DNA of 64,000 nt. It comes from Arthrinium phaeospermum. Taxonomy: Eukaryota > Ascomycota > Sordariomycetes > Amphisphaeriales > Apiosporaceae. The notes below the pieces were generated by a model. That model did no database searches and was not told the DNA's origin. It saw nothing but the letters and a program-made list of their open reading frames with translations. Below are positions 48,195-59,302 of this stretch, one piece after another. The translations under genes and the position numbers were made by a program. The stretch is taken from NCBI GenBank assembly GCA_006503535.1, contig QYRS01000008.1, positions 2,480,001 through 2,544,000 on the forward strand, read 5' to 3'. Every line of letters starts with the position of its first letter. Position 1 is the stretch's first letter.

Positions 48195-49195
48195 ATGGAT
48201 AAGCGACCATCTTACGTCCACCCCGACTACTGGCGCCTGCTGGGCGGCCGCATGCCAAAGCCGCAGCCCCCAGCGACCGACGCGGACGCCATCCGCAAGA
48301 TGACGATCCCGGTGATGCAAGCCGCCTCCGACACCTTCCCGTTCCCAGCCGGCATGGATACGAAGGTCAGCACGGCCACATCCTCCATCGACGGCACCCC
48401 CATCACCATCACCCGCTTTGTCCCCCTCGCAGTCCAACAACAACAGCAAAGCCAAGACAAGAACCCCAGCGCGCCATCATCTACGCCTTCGGCGGCGGCC
48501 TCGTCGCCGGCACCGCCGCCATCTCCCACAACATGATCGCCCACTTCGCTGAGCAGACGGGGACCCAGGTCTTCGCCCCGGACTACCGCCTCGCGCCCGA
48601 GCATCCCTACCCGGCCGCTTTTCACGATATGTACGCCACCGTCATCTGGCTGCAGGCGCATGCGGGGGAGTTTGGCGTCGACCCGGCCCGCATTGTTCTG
48701 GCGGGGCAGAGCGCGGGCGGCAATCTGGCGGCGGCGGCGGCGCTGGAGGCGAGGGATAGGCACTTGACGCCGCCTTTGGCGGGGTTGGTGTTGCGTTACC
48801 CCATGCTGGATGACCAGACGCGGTGGGATCCAGAGAATCCCCGTGGGGTCTTCTTGAGTTGGGCGCCTAGTTATAATGTGGTCGCGTGGGAAGCGTATCT
48901 AAAAGGAATCCCCAAGGAGGAGAGGGATGGAGGGGGATCCAGGGCGGTGCCGCCCACGGCCGCCCCTGGTCGCGCCGACGATCTGCGCGGCCTCCCGCCC
49001 ACGCACCTGAGCGTCGGGGATCTGGACCTGTTCCACGACGAGACGGTTCGCTTCGCGAAACGGTTGGAGTCGCACGGGGTCGAGGTGGAGTCGCACGTCT
49101 ATACTGGCGTGCCGCACGGGTTCGACGGGGATCCACGGTTCCCGGTTCGGGCTGAGATGTGGAGGAGCGAAACGGAGTTTGTTCGACGGTTCTAG
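48195..49195 (+). CDS. Alpha/beta hydrolase (HSL-type esterase/lipase), one frame switch
   Basis: The first frame starts MDKRPSYVHPDYWRLLGGRM at 48195. It switches at the C-run near 48464-48468 into the frame reading QRAIIYAFGGGLVAGTAAIS. Beyond the switch come DYRLAPEHPYPAAFHD (family motif), the nucleophile elbow AGQSAGGNLAAAA, the acid in VGDLDLFHDE and the His in VPHGFDGDPRF. This is the hormone-sensitive-lipase/CXE-like group of carboxylesterases. The usual HGGG oxyanion-hole motif appears as AFGGG, so His is replaced. The substrate is unknown. Counting the switch as one missing base, the protein is about 333 aa, a normal length. It lies upstream of an orphan gene and two P450 genes on the same strand, which suggests but does not prove a metabolic link. 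Confidence 0.87.
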
Positions 49196-49612
49196 TGATG
49201 CCTGCCTTCATGAATACCAATTATCTCGATGTGGTCTTGGTTACAATCTCTTGGTTTTCCCTGGTAGGGGTCTGATATACTGTTGCCACTTCCTGGAGCT
49301 CACGGGAAGACAATTATGAACAACAGCCTCGCGAGCGTCTGTGATTCCATGAGAAGCGGAAGTGCCTGCACTTTCCCAATTCTCTTGGTTGCAACAGTTA
49401 TCCTCATAGCATGCATGAACAACGTGATCATGCGAAGATCCCCCCTTCAGGAGGACATGAAGTCAAAGCAGCATGGTGATATTGTCTGACTCGAGGTCGA
49501 AGCCGAGATGACAACTGGTCTGCATTGCACTTGCTTGCGCAGCTTCAAGTTTCTTTGACTGAGCCGTTCATAATGGCAATATTAGTGAAAAATGCCAAAA
49601 AGAAAATTCATA
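49196..49612. other. Intergenic region
   Basis: This is the 3' flank of the esterase gene. Nothing is recognised. Confidence 0.55.
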
Positions 49613-49703
49613 TGCTCACTACAGGACTCGAACCCGTATCCGCCTTCCTACCAATATAACCGTACACAGTAGGACTGCTGCTTTACCGTTAAGCTAAGTA
49701 AGC
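49613..49703 (-). tRNA. tRNA gene with intron, isotype unclear (array copy 1)
   Basis: The acceptor GCTTACT/AGTGAGC with discriminator A, D-arm GCTTAACGGTAAAGC and T-arm ACGGG TTCGAGT CCTGT fold well. The anticodon arm is interrupted by an insert whose ends pair (CCTAC with GTAGG), as in a precursor where an intron pairs with the anticodon. Reading T33 before CCT suggests Arg, but the stem GCAGT/AAGGC has two mismatches, so I do not assign an isotype. A-runs beyond the 3' end on the plus strand give a terminator. Confidence 0.7.
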
Positions 49704-49823
49704 CTGTGTATCGACCGTCGTTCTATCTTATGGTTCATATTCGGCGACGACTTATTTCCTTCTATAAGGCTGGTAGCCGCAGAACTACCTGAAACCAGAG
49801 AATCGACCAAAAAGAAATTCATG

Positions 49824-49913
49824 TGCTCACTACAGGACTCGAACCCGTATCCGCCTTCCTACCTGTAACCGTACATAGTAGGACGTGCTGCTTTACCATT
49901 AAGCTAAGTGAGC
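49824..49913 (-). tRNA. tRNA gene with intron, isotype unclear (array copy 2)
   Basis: The acceptor (GCTCACT/AGTGAGC), D-arm and T-arm match copy 1 closely. The anticodon-arm region has one extra base (GCACGTCCTAC) and again a CCTAC/GTAGG pairing across the insert. Functionality is uncertain. Confidence 0.65.
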
Positions 49914-50038
49914 CTGTGTATTGGCAGACCCTCCCATCTTTAGTTCATACTCGGCGATGACCTATTGCCGGTTATAAGGCTGGTGGCTGCGACACTGCTT
50001 GAAACCATTGGATCGACTAAAAAAAGAAATGAAAGGCT

Positions 50039-50148
50039 TGCTCACCCCTGGACTCGAACCAAGATCCGCCTTCCCACTGCTATTAGTGCAGTCTTCACTG
50101 CTATTAGTACACAGTGGGAAGGCTGCTCTACCATTAAGCTAAGTGAGC
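50039..50148 (-). tRNA. tRNA gene with long intron, isotype unclear (array copy 3)
   Basis: It has the same acceptor and D-arm type as copies 1 and 2, and T-arm CTTGG TTCGAGT CCAGG. The anticodon arm forms a perfect 12-bp helix, GCCTTCCCACTG with CAGTGGGAAGGC, enclosing an insert with two tandem copies of CACTGCTATTAGT on the plus strand. CCC after T33 would mean Gly, but alternatives exist. Confidence 0.68.
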
Positions 50149-51158
50149 CTGTGTCTCGACCGTCGTTCTATCTTATGGCTGATACTTCGGCGATGGGGTA
50201 TTGCCTGCTTTAAGGCCGAGGGTTGGAAATTGCTGGGGCTATTGAATACAGCAGACAACAATGATGGATGGTTGAAGTATCTCTCACATTGATATCACGC
50301 TGAGCAAGACTGGCATGTCACAAGCTTCTGGTTTGGACAAAGAGAAGCCCGCTTCCGGCGTGTTTGCTTAGGTAGCTGGTCTACCACCAACACGACTCGG
50401 CGTTGGGCCGTGGTGGACAAAGAGCGGGATGGGTTTCGGGATGCACACTTCTGCCGGGCCTTCTTGTGTGTTACAACACAATATTTCACAGTCTACACTG
50501 CAGACTTTTCCTTTCAGCACAAAGCCATGTGTGGAGGGGATCTCCCCCCAAACCCTGAAGACAACAGTGGTCAGTAGGCCACCTGCCACACCCTTCACAG
50601 GAAGACTCCGTAGGACTGGCCACGGAGAATGCCGCATACAGAGAGTGTCTGTTGGGTACACAACTACCCATTATCCACATATCCCCCGTTCCTCCCTCCC
50701 CCCCTCCCCCCCTTTCCATCGCCCAACCGTTCCCCAACCTGTCTGCTTGCCAGCCGAAGCACCTCATAAAGCAGTGGTGCCCCTTATGACCTCGTCAGTG
50801 GTCACTTTTCGCATTGTTGTTCCAGCACACAAATCGCAGGACCTGTTTTCCAACGGCCGCAAAGGGAAATATGGTGATGGAGACATTACGAAGGGGATCT
50901 AGCTGTCCCTGAGGGTAGATGGATCCCCTATAAAATGTCGCCGCCCCCTTATTTCTTGATATGAGTTCACAGCCAACTACACAAGACTGCGCAACGCCCA
51001 GACAGTGTCTCGCATTTTCATACACATAGCTGCTTGTATTTATTGCATTGAAATTTCATTGTTTATTTGACCTTTGCCAGCTTATTCCTCCAAGACAATC
51101 GACGATTGGCCCATTGAGATCTCTGCACCTGAACGTTTGGGCTTGGTACCTGGTAATC
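50149..51158. other. Intergenic region
   Basis: About 1 kb lies between the tRNA array and the orphan gene. The tRNA spacer sequence continues for roughly 70 bp beyond copy 3. No gene is supported. Confidence 0.5.
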
Positions 51159-51842
51159 ATGAAAGCCCCGCGCGCGTTCGCCAGCCAGGCTGTGGAAAGC
51201 GAGACAAGGACAGCCGAGCAGGCCTTCCTAGCGGCGTATACGAGATGGCGTGCCGACGAGCCCGACAAGAACCTCAAGGAAGCATACCGGGATTTATACG
51301 CGTACCAAAGACGCCTGTGGTTCCGGTGGTGGCTTGCCAGCCATGATACCCATCATGGCCTAACCAAGCGGGGTCATCCAGACGAGTTATTATCATCATT
51401 GGAAAGTAACTACAAGACCGCCCTGAACCGCCTCCGCGCCTTCGGAGACTGGCTCAGCGTCGAGGTCCGCTTCGGAAAGCCCCCTACCGCCTGGGTGTTG
51501 CGGACCGTCGTCGCCGCGTACGGGGACCATGTAGTGAGCGAAGACGCGCTGGTGGGGGATTATGTCGTGGTCAAGTACGACGTCGGGGGAAGAGACGAGG
51601 AAAAGGAGCTTCTGGAGCCGTTCCTGGACGAGGTGCGGAAGCTGGGGCCGGGGCTTTTCGGTGATGATATAGAGAAAGAGGTGAAGAGGGTGTTTGACGC
51701 GTGCCTTCGGTCTCATAAGGGGCATGGTGTCGGTGATCCGGATTTATTGGAATATGTTGTGATCGGTTCGTTGCCGTGTTGCTCACCCCAGCCCGGCACG
51801 GTGTCGTCGTTTGCTACGGCCAGCCGCACCCCCGCGCCGTAA
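51159..51842 (+). CDS. Hypothetical protein
   Basis: The 227-aa single-exon frame starts MKAPRAFASQAVESETRTAE. An upstream in-frame ATG at 51048 would add 37 residues that read like non-coding sequence. The protein is helical and charged (RWRADEPDKNLKEAYRDLYA, YQRRLWFRWWLASHD, LEPFLDEVRKLGPGLFGDD), with no signal peptide or membrane helix. I recognise no domain. Codon use and base composition fit a real gene, but conservation is unknown. Confidence 0.6.
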   Translation: MKAPRAFASQAVESETRTAEQAFLAAYTRWRADEPDKNLKEAYRDLYAYQRRLWFRWWLASHDTHHGLTKRGHPDELLSSLESNYKTALNRLRAFGDWLSVEVRFGKPPTAWVLRTVVAAYGDHVVSEDALVGDYVVVKYDVGGRDEEKELLEPFLDEVRKLGPGLFGDDIEKEVKRVFDACLRSHKGHGVGDPDLLEYVVIGSLPCCSPQPGTVSSFATASRTPAP

Positions 51843-52371
51843 TGGTATTAACAGCCGTGAAGATTCTTGGCGCCGGGGCTAACCGTACTCTTTGGGCCCG
51901 TTGCCCGGTCCGGCATCGCTTGAGCTGTTGGAGGTCGATAGGACCCCGGCGAATGGCAATGGTCTTGGGAAGAAGTTATCCTTGTTTTGACGACATCATA
52001 GACTGCATTGAGCCAAGGAGGGCTAGATTGCGTCGGTGTACCACAAGCGGTTTGGGAACCGACCCCGATTGGTTCGCTGGCCCTGCTGCAGGAGGTCGGT
52101 ATATGCATGTACATGGGCGACTCCGCATCTAGTCCTCGATCGATTATCGCGTTGCATCGGTTCCCGACATGTCACATCCAAACCCCCGCCTTATCGCCTA
52201 CCAGGTTGGGCTGCCTTTACCGCCAACCCCAAAGTCCCTGATACTGCTGGTACATATAGGTAATATTAGCTCCCACGCCGCCGTCTGTTAGTTGCCAATT
52301 CCACCCAAAGCCGCCTACTTCCCCTCGGCCAAAGTGTGGCAAATACTACTTAAGGCAAGCAGCCCAAAGAA
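51843..52371. other. Intergenic region
   Basis: This is the probable promoter of the first P450 gene. Nothing specific is seen. Confidence 0.55.
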
Positions 52372-54224
52372 ATGGAGGGCCACCGGCAGTACGACTTCCA
52401 CGAATACGTGCCCCATGTCGCACTGGCCACGATAGTCTTTGGCGGAGCGGGCGCCCTCCTCCTCGCCTACGGCGCGGGCCTGGCCGTCTACCGGCTCTGC
52501 CTCAGCCCCGTCGCCGGCTTCCCGGGCCCCAGGCTGGCCGCGCTGTCGCTGTGGTACGAGTTCTACTACGACGTGGTCTGCGGCGGCCGGTACTGGGCCA
52601 AGATCGACGAGCTGCATGACCGATACGGTGAGTTAGCGGGAGGGAGGCGACTGGTAGCTGACCGTGCAGCTGTCGAAACCACTCGACGAAGATAATGGAT
52701 CTTACGTCGCCACTTTCACCGACTGACATGCGGTTCGTTCCCCAGGCCCCATCATCCGCATCAACCCCCACGAACTCCACGTCCGCGACCCCGACTTCCA
52801 CGACCCCCTCTACGCCGGCCCCACCTCCGGCCAGCGCCGCGACAAATGGGCCTGGTCCGTCAACATGTTCGCCAACAGCCAGTCGGGCTTCGGCACCGTC
52901 CCGCACGACCTGCACCGGCCGCGCCGGGCGGCCCTGAACCCCTTCTTCAGCAAGCAAGCCATCGCTGCGCGGGTGGAGCCGCAGATCCTCCGCCCCCTAC
53001 TAACGCAAATGTGCGCCCGGTTCGAGGAGATGCGGGGGACGGGCGAGGTGCTGGATGTGATGCAGGCCTACGCGGCGCTGACGACGGACGTGATTACGCG
53101 CTACGCGTTCGACGACGCGTCGTACGGGTGCGTCGGGGATCCGGACTGGCGGGCCGAGTGGCCGCGGGCTATGGTCGAGGGGACCAAGACTTGTCATTTG
53201 AATAAGCAGTTCCCGTGGGTCGTGCCGCTGATGCGGGCGGTGCCGGAGGGGGTCGTGGGGTGGCTGAACCCGGCGGTGCTGCATTTGATCAACTTCCAGA
53301 AGGTAGGTGTCCTTGAGCGAGCTGCTTCTCCTTCATATGACAAGTTAGGAACGATAACCGGCAACTAACACATCCCTCACGAAACAGGACCTGGCCCGCC
53401 AAATCACCGCCATCATGAACGAAACCCAGGACTCCAAAGCCAACCCAACCCGGGACCCCCCCGAGCGGCCACCGACCATCTTCCACGAGCTCCTCCGCAG
53501 CTCGTCCCTCCCGCCCGAAGAGAAGTCGCTCCAGCGCCTCGTCGACGAGGGCCAGACCCTCATCGCGGCGGGCCAGGAGACGACCTCCTTCCACCTCCAG
53601 ACGGTCACGTACCACGTCCTCGCCAACCCGGCCATCCACGCCCGCCTCCGCGCCGAGCTGCGGGACGAGGTGGCGGATCCCCTGACTGCCTCGGTCGCGG
53701 AGCTGGAGCGGCTGCCCTACCTCCGGGCCGTGGTGCAGGAGGGCCACCGGTTCGCGCACGGGGTCATGGGGCGTTTGCAGCGCATCTCCCCCGACGCGCC
53801 GCTGCACTACCACGACAGCCAACACAACCTCGGCAAGGACTGGGTCATCCCCGCCGGCACGCCCGTCTCCATGACCGCCCCCCTGCAACACCGCGACCCG
53901 GCCAAGTTCCCGAACCCGCACGTCTTCGACCCCGAGCGGTGGGTCGTGCTTCCCTCCTCCTCCTCCTCCCCCGACGAGCAGAGAAGGCGCGAGGTCGCCG
54001 CACTCGAAAAGTACCTCGTGCCGTTCGGCAAGGGCACGCGGCACTGCCTCGGCCTCAACCTGGCGACGGCCGAGATCTACCTGACGCTCGCGGCCGTGTT
54101 CGGAAACGAAAAGTTCGGGATGGGGTTGTACGAGACCACGGCGCGGGACGCGGAGGCGGTGCGCGATTATTTTATTCCGCATGGGCATGCGGATTCCAGG
54201 GGGGTCCGGGTCGTGTTTAACTGA
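52372..54224 (+). CDS. Cytochrome P450 monooxygenase (trichodiene-oxygenase/CYP58-like)
   Basis: Three exons (52372-52627, 52746-53302 and 53388-54224) encode 549 aa. The introns are 118 and 85 nt with GTGAGT..CCAG and GTAGGT..ACAG borders. An N-terminal membrane anchor (VALATIVFGGAGALLLAYGA) is followed by the GFPGPRLAALS hinge, WSVNMFANSQSGFGTV, the I-helix AGQETT (332-337), the ExxR Glu389-Arg392 (VVQEGHRFAHG) and the haem loop PFGKGTRHCLG with Cys491. The sequence style (HLNKQFPWVVPLM, LINFQKDLARQI) resembles fungal P450s around trichodiene oxygenase; subfamily and substrate are inference. It acts in the ER membrane with NADPH-P450 reductase. A second P450 follows 750 bp downstream on the same strand. 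Confidence 0.93.
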
Positions 54225-54974
54225 AGAGGACGGCAGATCATCTTCAGTTCGCTTGTTTCGGGGTTAGTTGCTGGCGCGGTATGCAATTATGTAGCGACAA
54301 GGGGGGTGCGCTGGGCGTCCGGTGTTGAGTTGAATCTAGGGCCAGGGGAAAATGCGGTAATTTGCCAGAGCTTTATTACGCCGGACTTCTATCGCTCATT
54401 CTCGTTACCAATCTCTGTTGTGTAACTTTGCTTTTTCTATTAGTCTCACACGGAATAAGCAATTCGCCCTACGATGCCCAAAGGCTGCATCATGTCTTTG
54501 GCCACTCTGATCTACAGACTGAAGTCGGAGATATGACCGTTGCAAAGAGTGGAAGCGATTGGCGTGTTACACGTATGTGCACGCCACGCGTTTCTGCATC
54601 ACATGCTGGGGAAAAGACGGCGTGGGCAGCTGAACGCGGGGAATTAGATAGGCGTCTTTTAGGGTGACACGTTACATGCACCTGCTAGGAGGACCCTAGG
54701 TCAATTTTCAGCTGCAAGGGAGAGGGACAAGGGATATATCTAGAATTCGGGGTAAACAGACTGGAGCGCGCCCTGCCAACCCCAACTTCCCCAGGTTTGG
54801 AGATGCCCCATCAAAAATGCTTCAACCCACTTGCAGCTGTCAATGAGGTAGCAGCACACAGAATATATCTAATTCAATTCTGCGAGCATCGGGGAGTATT
54901 AGCTTTAAATTCCTTGTCTTTGAGGACCTGTGGCTTGTAGCACTGGTCGACTCTGTGCGTCACCGCCGCCGACG
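54225..54974. other. Intergenic region between tandem P450 genes
   Basis: About 750 bp hold the 3' flank of the first and promoter of the second P450 gene. Nothing else is recognised. Confidence 0.6.
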
Positions 54975-56725
54975 ATGGACACTCCACCCGCCAAAGCCGC
55001 CGCCCGGCTGTACTTCACCACGGCCGCCGCCAACGCTGCCGCCGCGGCCGCCTTCCTCACCGACGCCATCCATCTCCGGCCCGGCCCGCTCTCAACCCAG
55101 CAGACATGCTTCGGGCTGCTGCTGGTCCTCGTGGCCGTCTACACCCACGTCTCCCTGCGCTGGGACTACCTGTACCACCAGTCCATGGCGTCCCACGGCT
55201 GCGCCCCTCCCCGCCAGATCCGCCGCGACCCCCTGGGCGTGCGGTACCTGCTGTCGACCGCCTCGGCCGCGCAACGAAACACCCTGCTCCAAGAGCGCGC
55301 CGGCCTGCTCGGGGCCATGGGCCACACGTTCCGGCACCAGATCTTCCCGGAGTGGACCATGACCGTCTCGACCGACGAGCCGGCCAACATCAAGACGATC
55401 CTGGCCAGCCGGTTCGACGACTGGGACATCCCGCGCTACCGCGTCCAGGGCTTCCACCCCGTGCTGGGCTACCACTCCATCTTCACCGTCAACGGGCCCG
55501 AGTGGCAGCACGCCCGCGCCACGCTGCGCCCGGCCTTTGTGCGGGACCAGCTAGCCGACCTCGGGCGGTTCGACTTGCACGCGCGCAAGCTCTTGGCCAA
55601 GCTGCCGTCGGGTGACACGGAAAAGGTGGTGGATCTGCAGGATCTTTTCTCGATGCTCATGGTCGACACCACCTCGGACTTCATGTTCGGCCAGTCCACC
55701 GACCTGTTGGGGGCCGCCGACGCCGACTCCCGCACTTTTGTCAAGTACTTCGACGCCTCGATGCACAAGATCGCCTGGCGCGCCCGGCTCGGCTGGCTGA
55801 CGCAGCTGCGGCCCGATCGGGAGCTCGACGAGTACGTCCGCTTCATGCGCGCGTACATTGCGCGGTTCGTGGCCAAGGTCAAGGAGCAGCGGGCGGTATC
55901 TGATACCAAGCCAGAGGAGTCGACGGACCGTTATGTGTTTTTGGACCAGCTCATCGACACGGGCGAGCCCGACGACGTCATCCGCGACCAGCTCCTCAGC
56001 ATCTTCGTCGCGGGCCGCGACACCACGACGAGCGTGCTGACGTACCTCTTCTTCGAGCTGTCGCGGCGGCCCGACATAGTACACAAGCTGCGCGACGAGA
56101 TCGCGGCCCTGCCGACCGCCGACCCCACCTGGGAGCAGCTGAAGGGCATGGCGTACCTGCAGATGGCCATCAAGGAGGCCCTGCGCCTGAACCCGCCCGT
56201 CGCCCTCAACGCGCGCGAGGCTGTTCGGGATACGGTGCTGCCGCGCGGCGGTGGGCCCGATGGTACGCAGCCTGTGTTTGTGCCGAAGGGCACGAATGTA
56301 AGGTACCAGCCTTGGTGCATGCAGCGGCGCCGGGACCTGTACGGGGAGGATGCGGGGGAGTTTCGGCCGGAGCGGTGGGAGGGTATTCGGCCGACGTACG
56401 TATCACATGGAGTTCAGTAGCCATCTGAAGAGGGAATTCGAAATGCTGACCTGAACTTCTTAGGTATGAGTACGTTCCCTTTAACGCGGGCCCGCGTATC
56501 TGTAAGTCAACATCCACATGCCTCCTGGTAAACGGCACTGGGCTGACTTCATATCCTACAGGCATCGGCCAGCAGTTCGCTCTGACGGCCATCGCTATGA
56601 CTACGTTTCGCATCCTGCAGGCCTACCAGAAGATCGAGAGGCGGGACGACAGGCCGCCTGTGCAGAAGCTGGGTATCAACTTGTCTATGCTGCACGGGTG
56701 CTGGGTTAGCATGACGCCGGCGTAA
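54975..56725 (+). CDS. Cytochrome P450 monooxygenase (CYP52-like, fatty acid/alkane type)
   Basis: Three exons (54975-56395, 56464-56501 and 56562-56725) encode 540 aa. The introns are 68 and 60 nt, both near the 3' end around the haem loop. Two hydrophobic N-terminal segments (Ala-rich at about 15-30 and FGLLLVLVAVYTHV at 46-59) anchor it. Then come TVNGPEWQHARATLRPAF, the I-helix AGRDTT (346-351), the ExxR Glu401-Arg404 (KEALR), EFRPERWEG and the haem loop FNAGPRICIGQ with Cys487. The HARATLRPAF and FNAGPRICxGQQFA patterns fit CYP52 and related omega-hydroxylase-type P450s; the substrate is inferred. The start at MDTPPAKAAA is preferred over an in-frame ATG 45 nt upstream. Confidence 0.93.
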
Positions 56726-57410
56726 TGAAAGGAAAGAAAAGGGGGGTTGCTTTCTCGTGTGGTATTCGGTGATGGGCTGGACTGAATCGCGTCATGGCGT
56801 CAATGGGTTTATAATAGTTGTCGAAAATTAAGCAACTCTTAAATGAGGCGTGCCACATGACCTCTACCATCCACTCTGAGTCAGCTATCCGAGACTCTTC
56901 TGCTATCCCAGAATATCCCATCCCGCGATGCCTGACCTGGCCTCGGCCACCCCCCATCGACGAATCTGTTCTCATCCCCGCCTGGGCTCTGGTCAATGCC
57001 GACTCGTGGCTCAAGCCTTTCCGTCACAAAGGGAGGGCTACGTAGTCGGCCAACTACAGGTTCACCGATCTTGGCTTCGAGCCGTTGACTTCCGCAGCCC
57101 CCTCGCACGCTCCCTATCATGCCTGGAGAATCTAATACATCCTCTTCATGGAGAAGCCCGGCTGTACTCCCCGTCTCTACTGCGGTTCAGGAGCTGGCCA
57201 GGGTCGGAGAAAGTGTCCCTACTCGTTTCTCTAAATACGATCGCGACCGTCACATTTTCATGGTTAACAATAAGACACAAAACATGATTCATTCATCTCC
57301 GTTCGTTTAGGAATACGATTGAAACGGATCCAATATTAATAAGAAATAGAGGTGGACAAGAGAATTGCAAGTTAGTTCATAACGACCAAGGTCGTGTAGT
57401 ACTAAAAACA
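56726..57410. other. Intergenic region between convergent genes
   Basis: The 3' flanks of the second P450 gene and the hypothetical gene at 57411 meet here. No gene is seen. Confidence 0.6.
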
Positions 57411-58281
57411 TCATCTCCGCCGCCCCAGCTCCAACCGCAGCCTTCCCAACCACACCCGACGCGCGTCCTCCTCGTCCGGACCGTCGACCCCCTCGTACGC
57501 CTGGGAACACGTCCAATCCTCCCACCGCCCCAGATTCGCCTGCGTCTCGCGCAGAAAGACGCGCGCGCCCTCCAGGGCGAGGTACCCCGAGAATCGCGCC
57601 AGCCCCGGCTCCATCGCCATGCTCTTCCAGAACCGGCCCCCGTGTTGCATGGGAACGCGACCGAGGCCGCTCTTCGCGAAGAGGTCCCGGAGGGCCCCGA
57701 CCGCTCCAGAGTGGCGATCCTCGCGGCCTGCATCCACGCCGTCGAATGTGTAGATGCGTTCTAGTCGTCGGTCGTAGATCACGTTGACGATTATATTCCC
57801 GTCTTGGTATGGCGCGAGGACGTACCGTTTGCGACGGATGGCTCGGACTTGGGGGTCGGGGATTCGATCGGCTTCACCGAGGACGACGTGGAGACAGGTG
57901 ACGTGGTCGCTCAGCCGGTCCATGCAGATTATTCTGTTGCCTGCGGTCACCGATCGTGCAGACAGGAGTGTCTTCGGGTTTGACTGGCAGCGGTTTCCAA
58001 GTTAGAAGGACGAGGAGCAAAGGAGAAGGAAAGGGCATCTCGGAGTCACTTACAGCGTCACGGAGCCAGTCACGCAGGTCTTGGACATGCGCCTGCCGGT
58101 TTTGTCCGTACCCAGAGAAATTGTCAGACGTGCTGTAGGCATGTCCAGCCGGATTTCCGCCATTGGCGTTGTGGTTGGGGAAGCTTGGGAACGTCGGCAA
58201 GGTTCTCTCGCGGGCTGCCCAGGACTCTGAAGTGTCGGGAGCTTGTTGGGTTGCTGGGTGATTCACGATCCAGAATGCCAT
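57411..58281 (-). CDS. Hypothetical protein
   Basis: Two exons (58054-58281 and 57411-57983) encode 266 aa, joined over a 70-nt intron (GTAAGT..GCCAG) as LRDA to SNPKTLLSARS. The start MAFWIVNHPATQQA has a clean upstream context. The C-terminal part is a compact-looking mix of strands and helices (TCLHVVLGEADRIPDPQVRA, IIVNVIYDRRLERIYTFDGV, GYLALEGARVFLRETQANLG). No domain, signal peptide or membrane helix is recognised. It may be lineage-specific. Confidence 0.65.
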
Positions 58282-59302
58282 CGTCAATAGTCGGTTGTAA
58301 TGAAGCTTGGGCGCGGGTAGGATAGATTTGAGGAGTGGAGGTTGGAGAAACGAAGGAGATGGTGTTTTGCAGCCCAGGCTTTTTATATTCAAGTGCAGCG
58401 GCGCATGCAGCCAACGTGACGGGCCAAGGTGACCAGATCAGATCTACTCCACGTCAAACTGAACCAGGAAATTCCCCCCAACTATACATGCATAACAACT
58501 CTGAAGCATGTTGACAAGACGGGGCCAATATCCCGTCACCTAGTACACAGGTTGCGCAGTAGGAATCCATTGACCGTGTGTACTGCGCTCGGTTCTTGTC
58601 ACAGCCCCCGCCCCCAGCGCAACAACACATCAATGCACACACACTTGCAATCACAATGAAGCTTTGATATACTCACGAGCAACCACGCTGTATTACTTGA
58701 ACAGTAGCGAGGGGCACGGCCGTAAGTACCAACACCTGTCACCAGCTGCAGCCGGTTCAGGTCCTCTCCCTTTCCCCTTTCCTCCCACGACAACGGCACC
58801 ACCCTCCCAACTCGTTGGAGTCGACTCTAGCCCCTTACCGCCAACACCCTTCCCCCCTCCCCTCCCGTACTCGGCTCTCTCCCCGGTGAAAGCCAGCCCC
58901 CTTTCCCTATGTCGAATTTTACCATAGCTATTCATCGGTTGTCCCTCGTCGACGCCATCGACTCCTTGATGCTGTACAAGCAGGGGAAGCCACCTCCAGT
59001 CACGCTGGCTGCGGCTGCGAACGGCCTTGGCGCCATATTGAGTCACGAGAACGTAGTCTTTCCTGAAATTATGATAGTATGCTATCAATATACATGCGAA
59101 TTTTGCCAAGTAGTAAACAATTACTCTTTTTAAAACTGGTAACGCCGAATCATGCTCCTCAAGGGGGAAAGGTATAAAAGCCCAGAACCCCAGCATCAAG
59201 ACTGCCAGAACCGAAACCAAGAGATACCATACTGAAGATACCACGTAAGAAGCTATCGTGAGATCATTACTCCATAACTATTATCTACATTTACGTTCAA
59301 AC
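58282..59302. other. Intergenic region between divergent genes
   Basis: About 1 kb lies upstream of both flanking hypothetical genes. A TATA-like TATAAAAG lies at about 59172-59179, roughly 125 bp upstream of the 59303 start. No other gene is seen. Confidence 0.5.
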
